Shown piece by piece: positions 1 through 11,426 of a stretch of 64,000 nucleotides of DNA. Positions within the stretch are counted from its first letter, which is position 1. Every line of letters begins with the position of its first letter. The translations under genes and the position numbers were made by a program. Source of the stretch: Vreelandella azerica (lineage in GTDB: Bacteria > Pseudomonadota > Gammaproteobacteria > Pseudomonadales > Halomonadaceae); the NCBI RefSeq assembly GCF_013112225.1, contig NZ_JABFHI010000001.1, positions 496,001-560,000 on the forward strand, written 5' to 3'. The notes beneath the pieces were generated by a model. It was not told where the DNA came from. It was given only the letters and a program-made list of their open reading frames with translations, and ran no database searches.

Positions 1-255
1 TTTAATCCCTTGGGTGCAGAAAATATCCTTGAGTGCAAGGGGAACCCCGGTTAGCAGCCCTGCATTGCCACTGGCCCTGGCCTGGTCAGCCTGATCAGCC
101 TGCTGCAATGCCTGCTCGCTGGTCACGCTGATAAAGCTGTTGAGTTCGCTGTTGGTTTGCTCAATGCGCTTCAGATAGTGCGCGGTAAGTTCGCGGCTGG
201 ATACTTCACCGCTGGCAAGTGCCGCAGCGACTTGCGTCAATGTCTTGTCATGCAT
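1..255 (-). CDS. gatA: GatA, Glu-tRNA(Gln)/Asp-tRNA(Asn) amidotransferase subunit A (5' part only)
   Basis: Amidase subunit of the GatCAB complex, which converts mischarged Glu-tRNA(Gln) or Asp-tRNA(Asn) to the amide form using ammonia from glutamine. Only the first 85 residues are in the window; the gene runs off the left edge. The start is the ATG at 253-255, giving MHDKTLTQ. The typical N-terminal helices are followed by VPLALKDIF, whose Lys76 matches the catalytic lysine of the amidase Ser-cisSer-Lys triad; the serines lie outside the window. It follows gatC by 51 bp on the same strand, as expected for a gatCAB operon transcribed away from mreB. Confidence 0.95.
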   Translation of the reverse strand, partial: MHDKTLTQVAAALASGEVSSRELTAHYLKRIEQTNSELNSFISVTSEQALQQADQADQARASGNAGLLTGVPLALKDIFCTQGIK

Positions 256-306
256 AACCCGGAAACTCCGTTCGGGTGACGATTAGAAGAGGAGAGAGGA
301 AATAAC

Positions 307-593
307 TTACTCAACCACTCGGGGAACCAGATAAAGACCGTTTTCAACCGCAGGAGCGCAGCGCTGGAACTGATCACGCTGATCGGTTTCGGTGACCTCA
401 TCGGCGCGCAGGCGCTGGGTTGCATCAAGCGGGTGCGCCAGGGGGCGACACCCTGGGTGTCAACACGCTGCAGCTGATCGACCATCTCCAGGATCTGGCC
501 CAGGTCATCAACAAACCCCTTGGCCTGATCATCGCTAACCGCTAGCCGGGCCAGGTGGGCAGCCCGACGCACGTGTGTTTCTTCAAGCGCCAT
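307..593 (-). CDS. gatC: GatC, amidotransferase subunit C (one frame break)
   Basis: Small stabilising subunit of GatCAB that wraps around GatA. The start is the ATG at 591-593 (MALEETHV); the core HLARLAV and [12 protein letters not shown] motifs are typical. After VAP the frame is lost. Restoring one C in the C5 run (441-445, read as GGGGG on the plus strand) recovers a normal tail ending [11 protein letters not shown] and a TAA at 307-309, giving about 95 aa, the usual family length. I read the break as a homopolymer error. It is divergent from mreB across 236 bp. Confidence 0.9.
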
Positions 594-1865
<1,272 letters not shown>

Positions 1866-1889
1866 CGTCAGCGCTTGATCTGCGGGGGA

Positions 1890-2843
1890 TTGATTATCAA
1901 GCCGCTGTTTTCACATGGGGCACTGCCCGGTTACCGGTTGTTTTTCTGCGTGCTGGCGGCCAGCGCCCTGATGTTTGTCGATCAACGCTTTACGCGAATG
2001 GAAGCGGTACGCGCTCAGCTATCGATGGTGGTGGCCCCGGTACAATGGGTGGTCAGCCTGCCAAGCGACTTGCTCAGTTGGGGGACGGTAACGCTTTCTG
2101 ATCATCAGGCACTGCTGGATGAAAATCAGCGCTTGCGTGAGCAGATGCTGACCCTGTCCCATCGTGGCCAGCGCATCGCCAGCCTGGTATCTGAAAATGC
2201 CGAGTTGCGCCGCCTGCTGAATGCCGCTGAGTACCGGGAGGTTGATTTCATCAGCACTGAGCTGATTTCTCTCGACAATGACCCCTTCAGCCACCAGATG
2301 GTGATTGATCGCGGTCATCGTAATGGCGTGTACGTTGGTCAGCCGTTAATTGATGCCTTTGGTCTGGTCGGCCAGGTGACGGCAGTATCCGCTTATTCCA
2401 GCCGAGTGCTGCTGCTGGGGGATGCCAGCCATGCGCTGCCCGTGCGTATCAACCGCAATGGCTTGCGTTATATCGTTCAAGGTTCGGGTAACTATGACGC
2501 CCTTGATGTGCTTCATGTGCCGGATACGGCCGATGTGCGCGAAGGTGACCTGCTCACCACCTCAGGTCTTGCAGGGCGTTTTCCTGCCGGTTACCCGGTG
2601 GCTAGAGTCACCTCTGTGGTTCATGACCCTGGCGAGCCATTTGCCCAGGTGCGGGCTGAACCGCTGGCACGCTTGCAGCGTTCGCGCTATTTCTTGTTGC
2701 TGTTTCCTCAGCCCTTACCCTATGCGGAGATCGCGATCTGGGACGATTCATTCGCGCTGTCCTATGAAACCCTGCAAAGTGTACTGCAGATTAATGGGCT
2801 CTTTCCGCTGTCAGCCGACCCGTCAACCATGGAGCTGCCCTGA
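1890..2843 (+). CDS. mreC: MreC, rod-shape-determining protein
   Basis: Bitopic inner-membrane protein whose periplasmic domain links MreB to the elongation machinery. One N-terminal membrane segment (YRLFFCVLAASALMF) is followed by a coiled-coil-like stretch (about residues 60-110, DENQRLREQML...SENAELRRLL) and the beta-rich MreC domain. The start is unclear: TTG at 1890 (MIIKPLF, 317 aa) fits family N-termini; TTG at 1875 (322 aa) is the alternative. Neither has a well-spaced Shine-Dalgarno; GGGGGA at 1884-1889 abuts the 1890 start. The stop overlaps the mreD start by one base (TGATG), implying translational coupling. Confidence 0.92.
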   Translation: MIIKPLFSHGALPGYRLFFCVLAASALMFVDQRFTRMEAVRAQLSMVVAPVQWVVSLPSDLLSWGTVTLSDHQALLDENQRLREQMLTLSHRGQRIASLVSENAELRRLLNAAEYREVDFISTELISLDNDPFSHQMVIDRGHRNGVYVGQPLIDAFGLVGQVTAVSAYSSRVLLLGDASHALPVRINRNGLRYIVQGSGNYDALDVLHVPDTADVREGDLLTTSGLAGRFPAGYPVARVTSVVHDPGEPFAQVRAEPLARLQRSRYFLLLFPQPLPYAEIAIWDDSFALSYETLQSVLQINGLFPLSADPSTMELP

Positions 2844-3328
2844 TGGCGAAAGCACCGGTCGTACCGTTAATAATGGTATGGTTCACTCTGCTGTTCGCCT
2901 TGTGCCTGCAGGTGATGCCGCTGGCTGAAGGCTGGCAGGTATACCGGCCTGAATGGTTAGGGTTGTTGTTTATCTACTGGTGCATGCGTGCACCTGATCG
3001 AGTGGGTGTCTTTCACGGTTTCGTGCTTGGGCTGCTGTTGGATCTGATTGAAGGCGTGCCACTGGGCCAGAATGCCCTGACGCTTTCGGTACTGGCTTTT
3101 CTGTGTGCGCTGGTCTACACGCGTTTTCGTACCTATTCACTGGTTCAGCAAGCGCTGTTGGTGTTGGTGCTGCTGGGATTGGTGCAGCTGCTAGAGCAAT
3201 GGGTGCGTACGCTGTCGGGGGATTTTTCAATCCATCTGGCATTCTTGATCCCCTCTTTTATCAGTGCTGTACTCTGGCCCTGGTTGGCGACCATGTTCTT
3301 GGCGCTGGAACGTCGTCTGTTTTCCTGA
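2843..3328 (+). CDS. mreD: MreD, rod-shape-determining membrane protein
   Basis: Small polytopic inner-membrane partner of MreC in the elongasome. 161 aa, almost entirely hydrophobic, with about five predicted membrane segments and the conserved FHGFVLGLLLDLIEGVPLGQNAL region. The ATG overlaps the mreC stop. Length matches the family (about 160 aa). Confidence 0.93.
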   Translation: MAKAPVVPLIMVWFTLLFALCLQVMPLAEGWQVYRPEWLGLLFIYWCMRAPDRVGVFHGFVLGLLLDLIEGVPLGQNALTLSVLAFLCALVYTRFRTYSLVQQALLVLVLLGLVQLLEQWVRTLSGDFSIHLAFLIPSFISAVLWPWLATMFLALERRLFS

Positions 3329-3352
3329 TAGCCATAGAGTCGAGGTGCGAAG

Positions 3353-3949
3353 ATGACGCCTGCCCGTCAACCTCTGGTATGTCTGGCATCAGCATCGCCA
3401 CGTCGCCGTGACCTGCTGTTGTCAATTGGTGTGGACGCCGATATCCGTCCCTGCGATATTGATGAAACACCCAAGCCTAACGAATCTCCCGGTGATTATG
3501 TCGTGCGTCTGGCGGTTGAAAAGGCACTGGCTGCCGACGCTTTGACGCCGTTGCCGACCTTGGGCTCTGATACAGCCGTGGTGCTTGACGGCCATATCCT
3601 GGGTAAGCCGCGTGACCAGGCACATGGCGCTGAGATGCTGGCCGCGCTTTCCGGGCGTCGTCATGAAGTGCTGACGGCAGTTGCGCTAACAGGCCCTGCC
3701 GGTGTGTTGGCATGCTGCGTGACAACCCAGGTACGCCTTGGTGAGATCAATGATGAGCAAATAGCCGCCTACTGGCAGACGGGAGAACCTCTCGATAAAG
3801 CGGGCGGCTACGCTATTCAGGGGTTAGCGTCCGTGTTTGTGGCATCTATTGAAGGCAGTTACTCTGCTGTTGTGGGCTTGCCGCTCTACGAAACAGCGGC
3901 ACTGCTTAGCCAGCAGGGCGTCCCGATATGGAATAATGTGCTTAGCTAA
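3353..3949 (+). CDS. maf: Maf-family nucleoside triphosphate pyrophosphatase (YhdE type)
   Basis: House-cleaning pyrophosphatase; the YhdE branch hydrolyses dTTP, UTP and modified pyrimidine NTPs. The signature [10 protein letters not shown] is at residues 13-22 and [16 protein letters not shown] lies mid-protein, with the catalytic Asp in GSDT. 198 aa, usual length. It lies 24 bp after mreD and 81 bp before rng, an arrangement common in gammaproteobacteria. Assignment to YhdE over YceF rests mainly on this context. Confidence 0.9.
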   Translation: MTPARQPLVCLASASPRRRDLLLSIGVDADIRPCDIDETPKPNESPGDYVVRLAVEKALAADALTPLPTLGSDTAVVLDGHILGKPRDQAHGAEMLAALSGRRHEVLTAVALTGPAGVLACCVTTQVRLGEINDEQIAAYWQTGEPLDKAGGYAIQGLASVFVASIEGSYSAVVGLPLYETAALLSQQGVPIWNNVLS

Positions 3950-4030
3950 TCGTGGTCAGGCCTGGGTGGGTTTTCCAGGCAGATCAGCAAGCAGTTTTTT
4001 AACCCTTTTTCTAACCAGTAAGGAACGGGA

Positions 4031-5494
4031 ATGAGTGGTGAGGTTCTCATCAATCTGACGCCGATGGAAACCCGCGTAGCGCTGGTTGAAAACGGTGTCT
4101 TGCAGGAAGCCTTGATCGAAAGGTCACGTCGTCGCGGTATCGTGGGCAATATCTACAAAGGCAAGGTGGTTCGGGTATTGCCTGGCATGCAGGCTGCCTT
4201 TGTCGATATTGGCCTGGAACGCGCCGCCTTTATCCATGCCCATGAGGTGACGCCCTCAGGAACGCCCAGTGATGAGCAGTCAACCATCGGTCAGTTACTG
4301 CACGAAGGCCAAGCTCTGGTAGTGCAGGTCACCAAAGACCCGATTGGCTCCAAGGGGGCGCGCCTGACGACCCATTTGTCTGTGCCTTCGCGTTATCTGG
4401 TGTATATGCCGGATTCGCCCCATCACGGTGTTTCACAGCGCATTGAAGATGAGCGCGAGCGTGAGCGCCTGAAAGTCGCCCTGGAAACAGGCATTGCTCA
4501 ACAGAGCATTGAGGTCAGCGGTGGTTTTATTGTGCGCACGGCCGCCGAAGGCGTCAGCGAAGAAGAAATTGCCAGTGATATGTATTTTCTCTTGCGCTTG
4601 TGGCGAAAAGTCAGCCAGCGCAAGGAGACCGCCGCGCCGTCTTCAGTTATCTATGATGACCTGCCGCTCTTTATGCGCACTCTGCGGGATGTCATGCGCG
4701 ATGACATAGAGAAGGTACGTATTGATTCCCGGGAAAACTTTACCCGCCTGGTCGAGTTTGCCGAGGAGTTCATGCCGGACGCGGTGGAGCGCATCGAGTA
4801 CTACCCCGGCGAGCGGCCGATCTTTGACCTTTACAGCGTTGAGGACGAGATTCAAAAAGCGTTGGGGCGCAAGGTGCAGCTGAAGTCGGGTGGCTATCTG
4901 GTGATTGACCCAACTGAGGCGATGACTACCATCGATGTCAATACAGGGGGATACGTCGGGCACCGCAATCTGGAAGAGACCATCTTCAAGACCAACCTGG
5001 AAGCCGCAACGGCCATTGCCCGGCAGCTGCGCCTGCGTAACCTGGGAGGCATCATCATTATTGATTTCATCGATATGGAGGATGTTGAGCACCAGCGTCA
5101 GGTGTTGCGCGTGTTGGAAAAGGCACTGGAAAAAGATCACGCCAAAACCAAGTGTACCGGGGTCACCGAGCTTGGGTTGGTGCAGCTGACACGCAAGCGT
5201 ACCCGTGAGAGCCTTGAGCAGACCCTGTGCGAAGCCTGCCCCACCTGTGCAGGCCGGGGCACGCTGAAAACCCCTGAAACCATCTGTTATGAAATATTCC
5301 GCGAGATTCTACGTGAAGAGCGCGCCTACAGTGCTGAAACCTATATGGTATTGGCGTCGCAACCGGTGGTTGACCGCCTGCTTGATGAAGAGTCTGCTTC
5401 AGTGGCTGACCTGGAAATCTTTATCAATAAGACCATTCGCTTTCAGGTTGAGCAACACTACTCGCAAGAGCAGTATGATATTGTGCTAATGTAA
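4031..5494 (+). CDS. rng: Ribonuclease G
   Basis: Endoribonuclease of the RNase E/G family that processes the 5' end of 16S rRNA and degrades some mRNAs. 487 aa, intact. An N-terminal S1 domain (about residues 35-125, with GNIYKGKVVRVLPGMQAAFVDIG) is followed by the catalytic domain: TIDVNTG with Asp302 and IIDFIDM with Asp345 are the expected Mg-binding residues. The Zn-link motif CPTC has Cys403 and Cys406. No long RNase E-type C-terminal scaffold is present, so this is RNase G. yhdP follows after 4 bp. Confidence 0.97.
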   Translation: MSGEVLINLTPMETRVALVENGVLQEALIERSRRRGIVGNIYKGKVVRVLPGMQAAFVDIGLERAAFIHAHEVTPSGTPSDEQSTIGQLLHEGQALVVQVTKDPIGSKGARLTTHLSVPSRYLVYMPDSPHHGVSQRIEDERERERLKVALETGIAQQSIEVSGGFIVRTAAEGVSEEEIASDMYFLLRLWRKVSQRKETAAPSSVIYDDLPLFMRTLRDVMRDDIEKVRIDSRENFTRLVEFAEEFMPDAVERIEYYPGERPIFDLYSVEDEIQKALGRKVQLKSGGYLVIDPTEAMTTIDVNTGGYVGHRNLEETIFKTNLEAATAIARQLRLRNLGGIIIIDFIDMEDVEHQRQVLRVLEKALEKDHAKTKCTGVTELGLVQLTRKRTRESLEQTLCEACPTCAGRGTLKTPETICYEIFREILREERAYSAETYMVLASQPVVDRLLDEESASVADLEIFINKTIRFQVEQHYSQEQYDIVLM

Positions 5495-5498
5495 ATAG

Positions 5499-8400
5499 AT
5501 GAATCTTCCTGTCCTGCGCAAATGGCTTGTGTTTTTTCTGGCGTCTTGCCTTGGCATTCTGGCGGGGGCCCTGCTGTTGCTCCGCCTGGCCATGAGCCAG
5601 GCGGAGTGGCTAGAACCGCATCTGGAAACGCTGCTTGAAAGCCGCCTTGGCGCCGGTGGATATTCAGCATCTGGCGTTATCGCTAAAAGGTAATGATCCT
5701 TCCCTGACGCTTAGTGGTGTTAGCGCCACTACCCCGGCGGGAGAGAGGCTGTTTGCGCTAGATGAATTACACTTGCGCTTGGACAGCTGGCAAACGCTAA
5801 AAACCCTTACCCCGGTATTCAATGATGCCTATATGCAAGGCTTTGCCGTGCATCTTTACCAGGCATCCGGCATGGCCTGGGAGTGGCCGAAGCCAGCCAA
5901 GTTGCCGCTTGCTCTGGGGGAAGAGCCGGATATTGATCTGGCAGTGATCGATGCCTGGGTAGGCATGATTCTGCGTCAGCAAATCCAGGTTGAGCATTCT
6001 CGCATCGTGCTTCACGGTGCCAGCGATCAGCTGACCTTGCATGCCCCCTTGCTGAGCCTTTCCGGCGACCAGCGTCGCACCCGCCTGCAGGGGCAGATCA
6101 ATATCAATACGCCCGCCAGCCAGATGAATCAAGCGTTAGAGTTGCCGGCCGCCCATCTGCGTGCCGAGGTTCAGCCGGGCAATGAGGGTCTGCGCGACTT
6201 TTCTGCCGCCATGCAACTGGATATGCAACTTGATCACTTGGCCCTACTGGCCGCTATTCTGCAGCCAGAAGATACCCCTCAGTTTACCGAAGCCGGTGGT
6301 GAGGTGCAGCTGTGGGGGCGCTGGCAATCAGCAAGGCTGCAGGAGGCGCGCCTTGGGCTGGATATGCCTCGGCTGACACTAAAGCAGGATCAGCAGCGCG
6401 CTGTGCTTAGTAACATCCAGGCCAGTGGGATCTGGCAGCGTGATGGCGAAGGCGGCAAGGCGTGGCTGAGCGGTGATGCTGAAAGTGTTGAATGGGTGCA
6501 GCCGGAGGCGGTGGGAGAAGGCCCGGCGTTGCCACGCCACTGGCAATTTACTCATCAGCCAGGTCGCTGGGAGTTACTGACCAGTGAGTTTGAGTTAGCG
6601 TCTCTGGCCGCCTGGCGGGAATACATGCTGTTGCCTGAATCGGTGACCCGGGCACTGCGCACCTTGAACCCACGCGGCCAGGTGAACGGTCTGCGCCTCG
6701 GCCAACAGGATGGCGAATGGCGCGTGGATGCGGCGATTAGCCGTCTGATGGCGTCTCCCTGGCAGCAGGCGCCCGGCGGTGGACCCTTTGACGCTTGGGT
6801 TCAGGCACGCGATGTACGCGGCCGGGTACTGTTTTCAAGCGCAGGGGAAAGTACCCTGAATTTACCTGAGCTGTTTGCAGACCCGCTTGAGTTAACCCAC
6901 GCAGAAGGCGAGATTCAATGGGTGTACGATGGTCCGACGGCGCTGGTCAGCGGAAAGCAGCTAAAGGTCAACTGGAATGACGCTGAGGTGAGCGGCGGCT
7001 TTGGCCTGGTGAATACTCAAGAGCAGGGGCGTTTTGGTCTGGATCTGGCCTTTAGCGATGTGGATGCGGTTAACCGTTCGCTGGATGAATGGTTGCCGGT
7101 ATCGGTCATTGATGCCGGGCTGCGTGACTGGCTATCCGGCGTCAACGGCGTCGTTGATCAGGGTAGTCTTCAAGTCGGCCTGCCGTTGGGGGCTTCCGGA
7201 TTTGACACCACGCCAACGGCAATCGTGGATCTGGAGATCAGCCAGGGAAGCCTGCCGCTTTTGCCCGACTGGCCACGGTTAACCGATATTGCAGGAACGT
7301 TGAGCTGGCGCCCGGAAGAGGGGCTGCATGCGCAAGTTGAGCAGGCCTTCAGCCAGGGTGTTGAAGTCCGCCAGGGTGAGGTCAGAATTCAGAATGGACG
7401 TTTACAGGTGGATGGCCAGCTGGGTAGTGACATGGCATCACTGCAGCAATTTCTTGCGGCGACGCCTCTGCTAGCCGATGGGCAACTGGATGACGTTCGC
7501 GCTGAAGGGCGGCTTGCCGCAGAACTTGAGCTGGCACTGCCAATTGATGCGCCTGAAAAACTTGAGCTGGCAGTACGCATTACTCCCGATATCCGTGAAG
7601 TGACCTATCTTCCCCATGACCTGAGTTTCGAGGACATAGACGGCGAACTGAACTGGCAGCAAGCAGCAGGCCAGCCAGGGGAGCTACTGGGCAACCTGGC
7701 TGGGCGCTGGCTGGATGGCGAGGTGCAGGCAACACTCAAAGCTGATCGTCAGGTGGCGCTTGAAGGGCAGTTGGCGCTGTCGGCCCTGCTGACCCGGATG
7801 AATGTCGCAACACAGCTGCCATGGCTTTCGGGCACTACCCGTTGGCAAGGACAGCTGGACTGGCGCGAGGAGCCCAGACTCCAGATTGAAAGCGCGCTAG
7901 AGGGGGTACGTATGGATCTGCCAGCGCCATTTGCTAAACCAGCGCGCGAAGCCTGGCCGTGGACGCTGACCGCTGATATGGCCAGCGGGCGGATTGAAAG
8001 TAACCTGAATGGGCGGGCGCATTGGCGCAGCCAGCCGGTCAGCGGCCAGATGGCAGCCAACCTGCACCTGGGTGAGTCAGTTGATACGCCTGAGTGGCCT
8101 TCTCAGCCGGATTGGCAGCTGCGGGCGGATCTGGAGCGGTTTGATCTATTAGGCTGGCAGGCAGCGTTGGCACCACTGGGGCAAGGCTCATCTTCAGCTG
8201 CTGGGCCGTCGGGCGGAGTGCCTGATTGGCAGATTGCCTTCAATACCGGCTGCCTTGAGTGGCAGGAAACCTGCCTGGGTAGTCTGTCAGCCAGCGGTAA
8301 GCAAACCGCTGAAGGCATTGACCTTAATGTCGATGGTGAGGTGTTCTCAGGCCGAGTGCGCTACCGTCAGCAGGCTCAATACCCGCTGGACATAGCGGTT

Positions 8401-9348
8401 GGTCATATCGATCTGGATACCTTGCTGGAGATACCCTCATCGCCGCTGGAGGAGCCGCAAGTCGCTCAGCCGGATGCCTGGTGGGACGAGGTGGAAACTC
8501 AAAAACCCACCTTGGCAGGGATGCCTGAATGGCTTTCCAAGTTGCCGAATGGGCGTTTACGCCTGGCAGAAGTGGGCGTTGTGGGGCAACGCCTGGGGCC
8601 GATGACAGCCTACTGGCATACCCGGGGTCAGCGCTTTACCCTGGCCCCGGTGGGCCTGACACTGGGCCAGCTTTCGCTGCGTGGTGAACTTGAATGGGCA
8701 GGCTCATCAGCCCGCAGTACCACCAGCGCCGATGTGACGATTCAGGGCGGCGATGTGGGGACGGCGCTTGAGCGCCTTGGCCAGCCGGTGGTAATGCGCA
8801 GCCGTACCACGGATGTGCAGGCCGACCTGAACTGGCCCGGTGCTCCCTGGCAGTTCTCGCTGACCCGTGCTCAGGGTCGCTTGACAACCGATGTGCGCGA
8901 CGGACGTTTTGTCAGCTTGAACTCGACGACTGCTCGGCTGGTCGGACTCTTGAATATGGACAATATTCTGCGCCGCCTGCGTCTGGATTTCTCCGACCTC
9001 ACTGGCGAAGGTACGGCATTTGACCGTGTTTATGGTAGCGCCAATGTGGGTCATGGTCACTTGCGTCTTGATGGCCCACTTATCATTGAAGCACCGGCCA
9101 CCCAGATCCGCGTCGCAGGGAGCGCTGACCTGCTCAGCCGTGAGCTTGACCAGCGTCTGTCGATTGCGCTGCCCATCAGCCAGAGCCTGCCGATTGCCGC
9201 TCTGGCGGTAGGCGCTCCCGTGGTAGGTGGGGCGCTGCTGCTTGCACACTCCCTGTTCGGTGATACGCTGGGGCAAGTGACAACGATCAACTATCTTATT
9301 CAGGGCCCTTGGGCCGCACCGCAAGTTATTCGAAAAGGTTCTCAATGA
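5499..9348 (+). CDS. yhdP: YhdP, AsmA-like envelope lipid-transport protein (one frame break)
   Basis: Very large inner-membrane-anchored periplasmic protein of the AsmA-like/TamB/YhdP group, implicated in moving phospholipids to the outer membrane. One N-terminal membrane helix (WLVFFLASCLGILAGALLLL) is followed by about 1,250 residues of beta-rich repeats, with a hydrophobic stretch near the C-terminus. About 1,280 aa against 1,266 in E. coli. The frame is lost near 5650 in GGCGCCGG: restoring two bases (probably a GC or CC repeat unit) joins LLESRLGA to PVDIQHLAL. It starts 4 bp after rng and its stop overlaps the tldD start (ATGA). Confidence 0.92.
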
Positions 9349-10795
9349 CGCACTATGCTTCTGATCTTGATCAGGCTGTTTCGGTTCTTCTGACACCGGG
9401 TGGCCTGGATATTGATGCTCTGGATGCGGGGCTTGGCCATGCCATGGGCGCCGGCATTGATTATGCAGATCTGTATTTTCAGCGCACCTGGGAAGAAGGC
9501 TGGATGCTGGAAGACGGTAAGGTCAAGGAAGCCAGCTACAACATTGACGGTGGAGTTGGCGTGCGGGCGCTGGCGGGCGAAAAACCGGTTTTGCCTATTC
9601 CAACCAGATCACCGCGGATGCTCTGCTGGATACCGGTAAAACAGCCGCTGGCATCGTACGCAGCGGTAAGCAATTACCCGGGCAGGCGATGAATATTGTC
9701 AGCGCCATGCCTTTCTATGCCGGTGTTGACCCGCTTGCTGGCTTGAGTGCCGATGACAAGGTGGCAATGCTTAAACAGGCTGACCGCATTGCCCGTGGGG
9801 CAGACCCTAGCGTTATCCAGGTGAGCGCCTCGCTTTCCGGTACTTATGAAGTCGTGCTGGTGCGTGCCAGCGACGGCACCCTGGCAGCAGACATTCGCCC
9901 GCTGGTGCGTTTCAATGTCAGTGTGATTGTCAGCAAGAATGGCCGTCGTGAGCGGGGTAGCGCCGGAGGCGGTGGACGTTACTCAATGGCCAGGCTGCGC
10001 GATGACAACGTTGCCGAGCGTTTCGCCAAGGAGGCCGTGCGCCAGGCGCTGGTCAATTGTGAGGCCATCGATGCCCCAGCAGGGCAGATGCCGGTCGTGT
10101 TGGGCGCAGGTTGGCCGGGCATTCTGCTGCACGAGGCGGTGGGCCATGGCCTGGAAGGCGACTTCAACCGTAAGGGCAGTTCTGCCTTTGCTGGTAAAAT
10201 GGGCCAGCGCGTTGCGGCGCGGGGTGTGACAGTGGTGGATGATGCCACCCTGGCAGATTCGCGGGGATCGCTGAGCGTTGATGATGAAGGCACGCCGGGA
10301 CAGAACACGCCGCTTATCGAGGACGGCATCCTGACCGGCTATATGCAGGACAAGCTCAATGCCCGTTTGATGGGTATGGCGCCTACCGGCAATGCGCGGC
10401 GTGAATCCTTTGCCCATCTGCCCATGCCGAGGATGACCAATACCGTGATGCTGGCGGGCCAGGAAAGCCCGGATGACATTATATCCAGCGTTAAACGCGG
10501 TATTTATGCAGTCAGTTTTGGCGGTGGCCAGGTAGATATTACCTCCGGCAAATTTGTCTTTTCTGCCAGCGAAGCTTACCTGATCGAGGACGGCAAAATT
10601 ACCGCGCCGGTAAAAGGCGCCACCCTGATCGGCAACGGGCCGGAAGCCATGCAGCATGTTTCCATGGTGGGCCATGACCTGGAAATCGATCCTGGTATTG
10701 GTGTCTGTGGCAAGGAGGGCCAAGGGGTGCCGGTAGGGGTGGGTCAGCCTACCATCAAGCTGGATGAGCTGACCGTTGGCGGCACTCAGTCCTGA
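9345..10795 (+). CDS. tldD: TldD, metalloprotease subunit (one frame break)
   Basis: Catalytic subunit of the TldD/TldE (PmbA) zinc metalloprotease, which cleaves unstructured peptides, including modified-peptide precursors and the CcdA antitoxin in E. coli. The HEAVGHG motif (His263, Glu264, His268) matches the HExxxH metal site. One break at the A5 run 9580-9584: restoring an A gives [21 protein letters not shown] and one frame of about 483 aa, normal for TldD. Its partner pmbA lies about 630 bp downstream on the same strand, separated by the opposed darP. Confidence 0.93.
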
Positions 10796-10807
10796 TAGCC
10801 GCCAGGT

Positions 10808-11329
10808 TTAGAGGGCGGCTGCATCGCGCAGGTGCTTGAAAAGCTTGCGGGCACTGGTTGGCGGTTTGGACTGTTCGCGCTCACGCTGGGCATTGCGCAC
10901 TAACTGGCGCAGCGTCTGGCGGTCGGCTTCAGGGTAATCTTTAAGGAAGAGATCAACGGCTGCGTCTCCTTCGTCGACCAGCCGATCACGCCATTTTTCG
11001 AGACGATGAAAGGCGTGGTCGCGCTGTTCACGCTCGTTTTCGATGGCGTCGAATTGGGCCTGTATGGCATCAAGGTCTTCCTTGCGCATCAGCTTGCCAA
11101 CGTATTGCATATGGCGCCGGCGCCCTTCATGGGAGTGGATACGCGCAGTCTCATCAATGGCCCGCAGTAGGTCATCAGACAGCGGAAAGCGGCTGCGCTC
11201 GTTAGGTGTCATGGCAATCAGAGTTTCGCCTAACTGCTGGAGAGCGTGCATTTCCCGCTTGAGCTGCGATTTACTGGGCGGTACTGGCTGATCATCAATT
11301 TCATCGTGCAGCGGACGTTTTTTGGGCAT
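10808..11329 (-). CDS. darP: DarP (YjgA, DUF615), 50S assembly factor
   Basis: Alpha-helical ribosome-associated protein that helps late 50S subunit assembly. 173 aa; the recognisable blocks are SKSQLKREMHALQQLG near the N-terminus, HEGRRRHMQYVGKLMR in the middle and FLKDYPEADRQTLRQLVRNA near the C-terminus. Converges on tldD (12 bp apart) and diverges from pmbA. The darP-pmbA neighbourhood is conserved in many gammaproteobacteria. The start ATG at 11327-11329 lies about 30 bases downstream of a perfect minus-strand TATAAT. Confidence 0.95.
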   Translation of the reverse strand: MPKKRPLHDEIDDQPVPPSKSQLKREMHALQQLGETLIAMTPNERSRFPLSDDLLRAIDETARIHSHEGRRRHMQYVGKLMRKEDLDAIQAQFDAIENEREQRDHAFHRLEKWRDRLVDEGDAAVDLFLKDYPEADRQTLRQLVRNAQREREQSKPPTSARKLFKHLRDAAAL

Positions 11330-11361
11330 GGATCATTCACAACGTGGATTTTAAAGACGGC

Positions 11362-11389
11362 ATTATAACAGCCCGTTTTGAAATAACAG
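11362..11389 (-). promoter_or_regulatory. Candidate sigma-70 promoter for darP
   Basis: On the minus strand a perfect -10 hexamer TATAAT (11362-11367) sits 16 bp from CTGTTA (11384-11389; three of six -35 matches). Transcription would begin about 25 bases before the darP ATG. Seen directly; promoter activity is inferred. Confidence 0.5.
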
Positions 11390-11411
11390 GTTATCTCGCC
11401 TATCGAGATAA
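11378..11411 (+). promoter_or_regulatory. Candidate pmbA promoter overlapped by an 8-bp inverted repeat
   Basis: TTGAAA (11378-11383) and TATCGA (11401-11406) are 17 bp apart. The perfect inverted repeat TTATCTCG / CGAGATAA (11391-11398 and 11404-11411) covers the spacer and the -10, ending 5 bases before the AGGAGA ribosome site of pmbA. It could be an operator or a 5' leader hairpin; neither is proven. Confidence 0.35.
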
Positions 11412-11426
11412 GGTAAAGGAGACAGT

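Noticed and set aside
3960..3981. GCCTGG / CCAGGC hairpin between maf and rng as a terminator
   Set aside because: Only a 6-bp stem, with the T run 14 bases further on; it does not fit an intrinsic terminator.
8707..9396. 229-codon minus-strand frame opposite the yhdP C-terminus and tldD start
   Set aside because: Antisense shadow; both plus-strand genes are clear.
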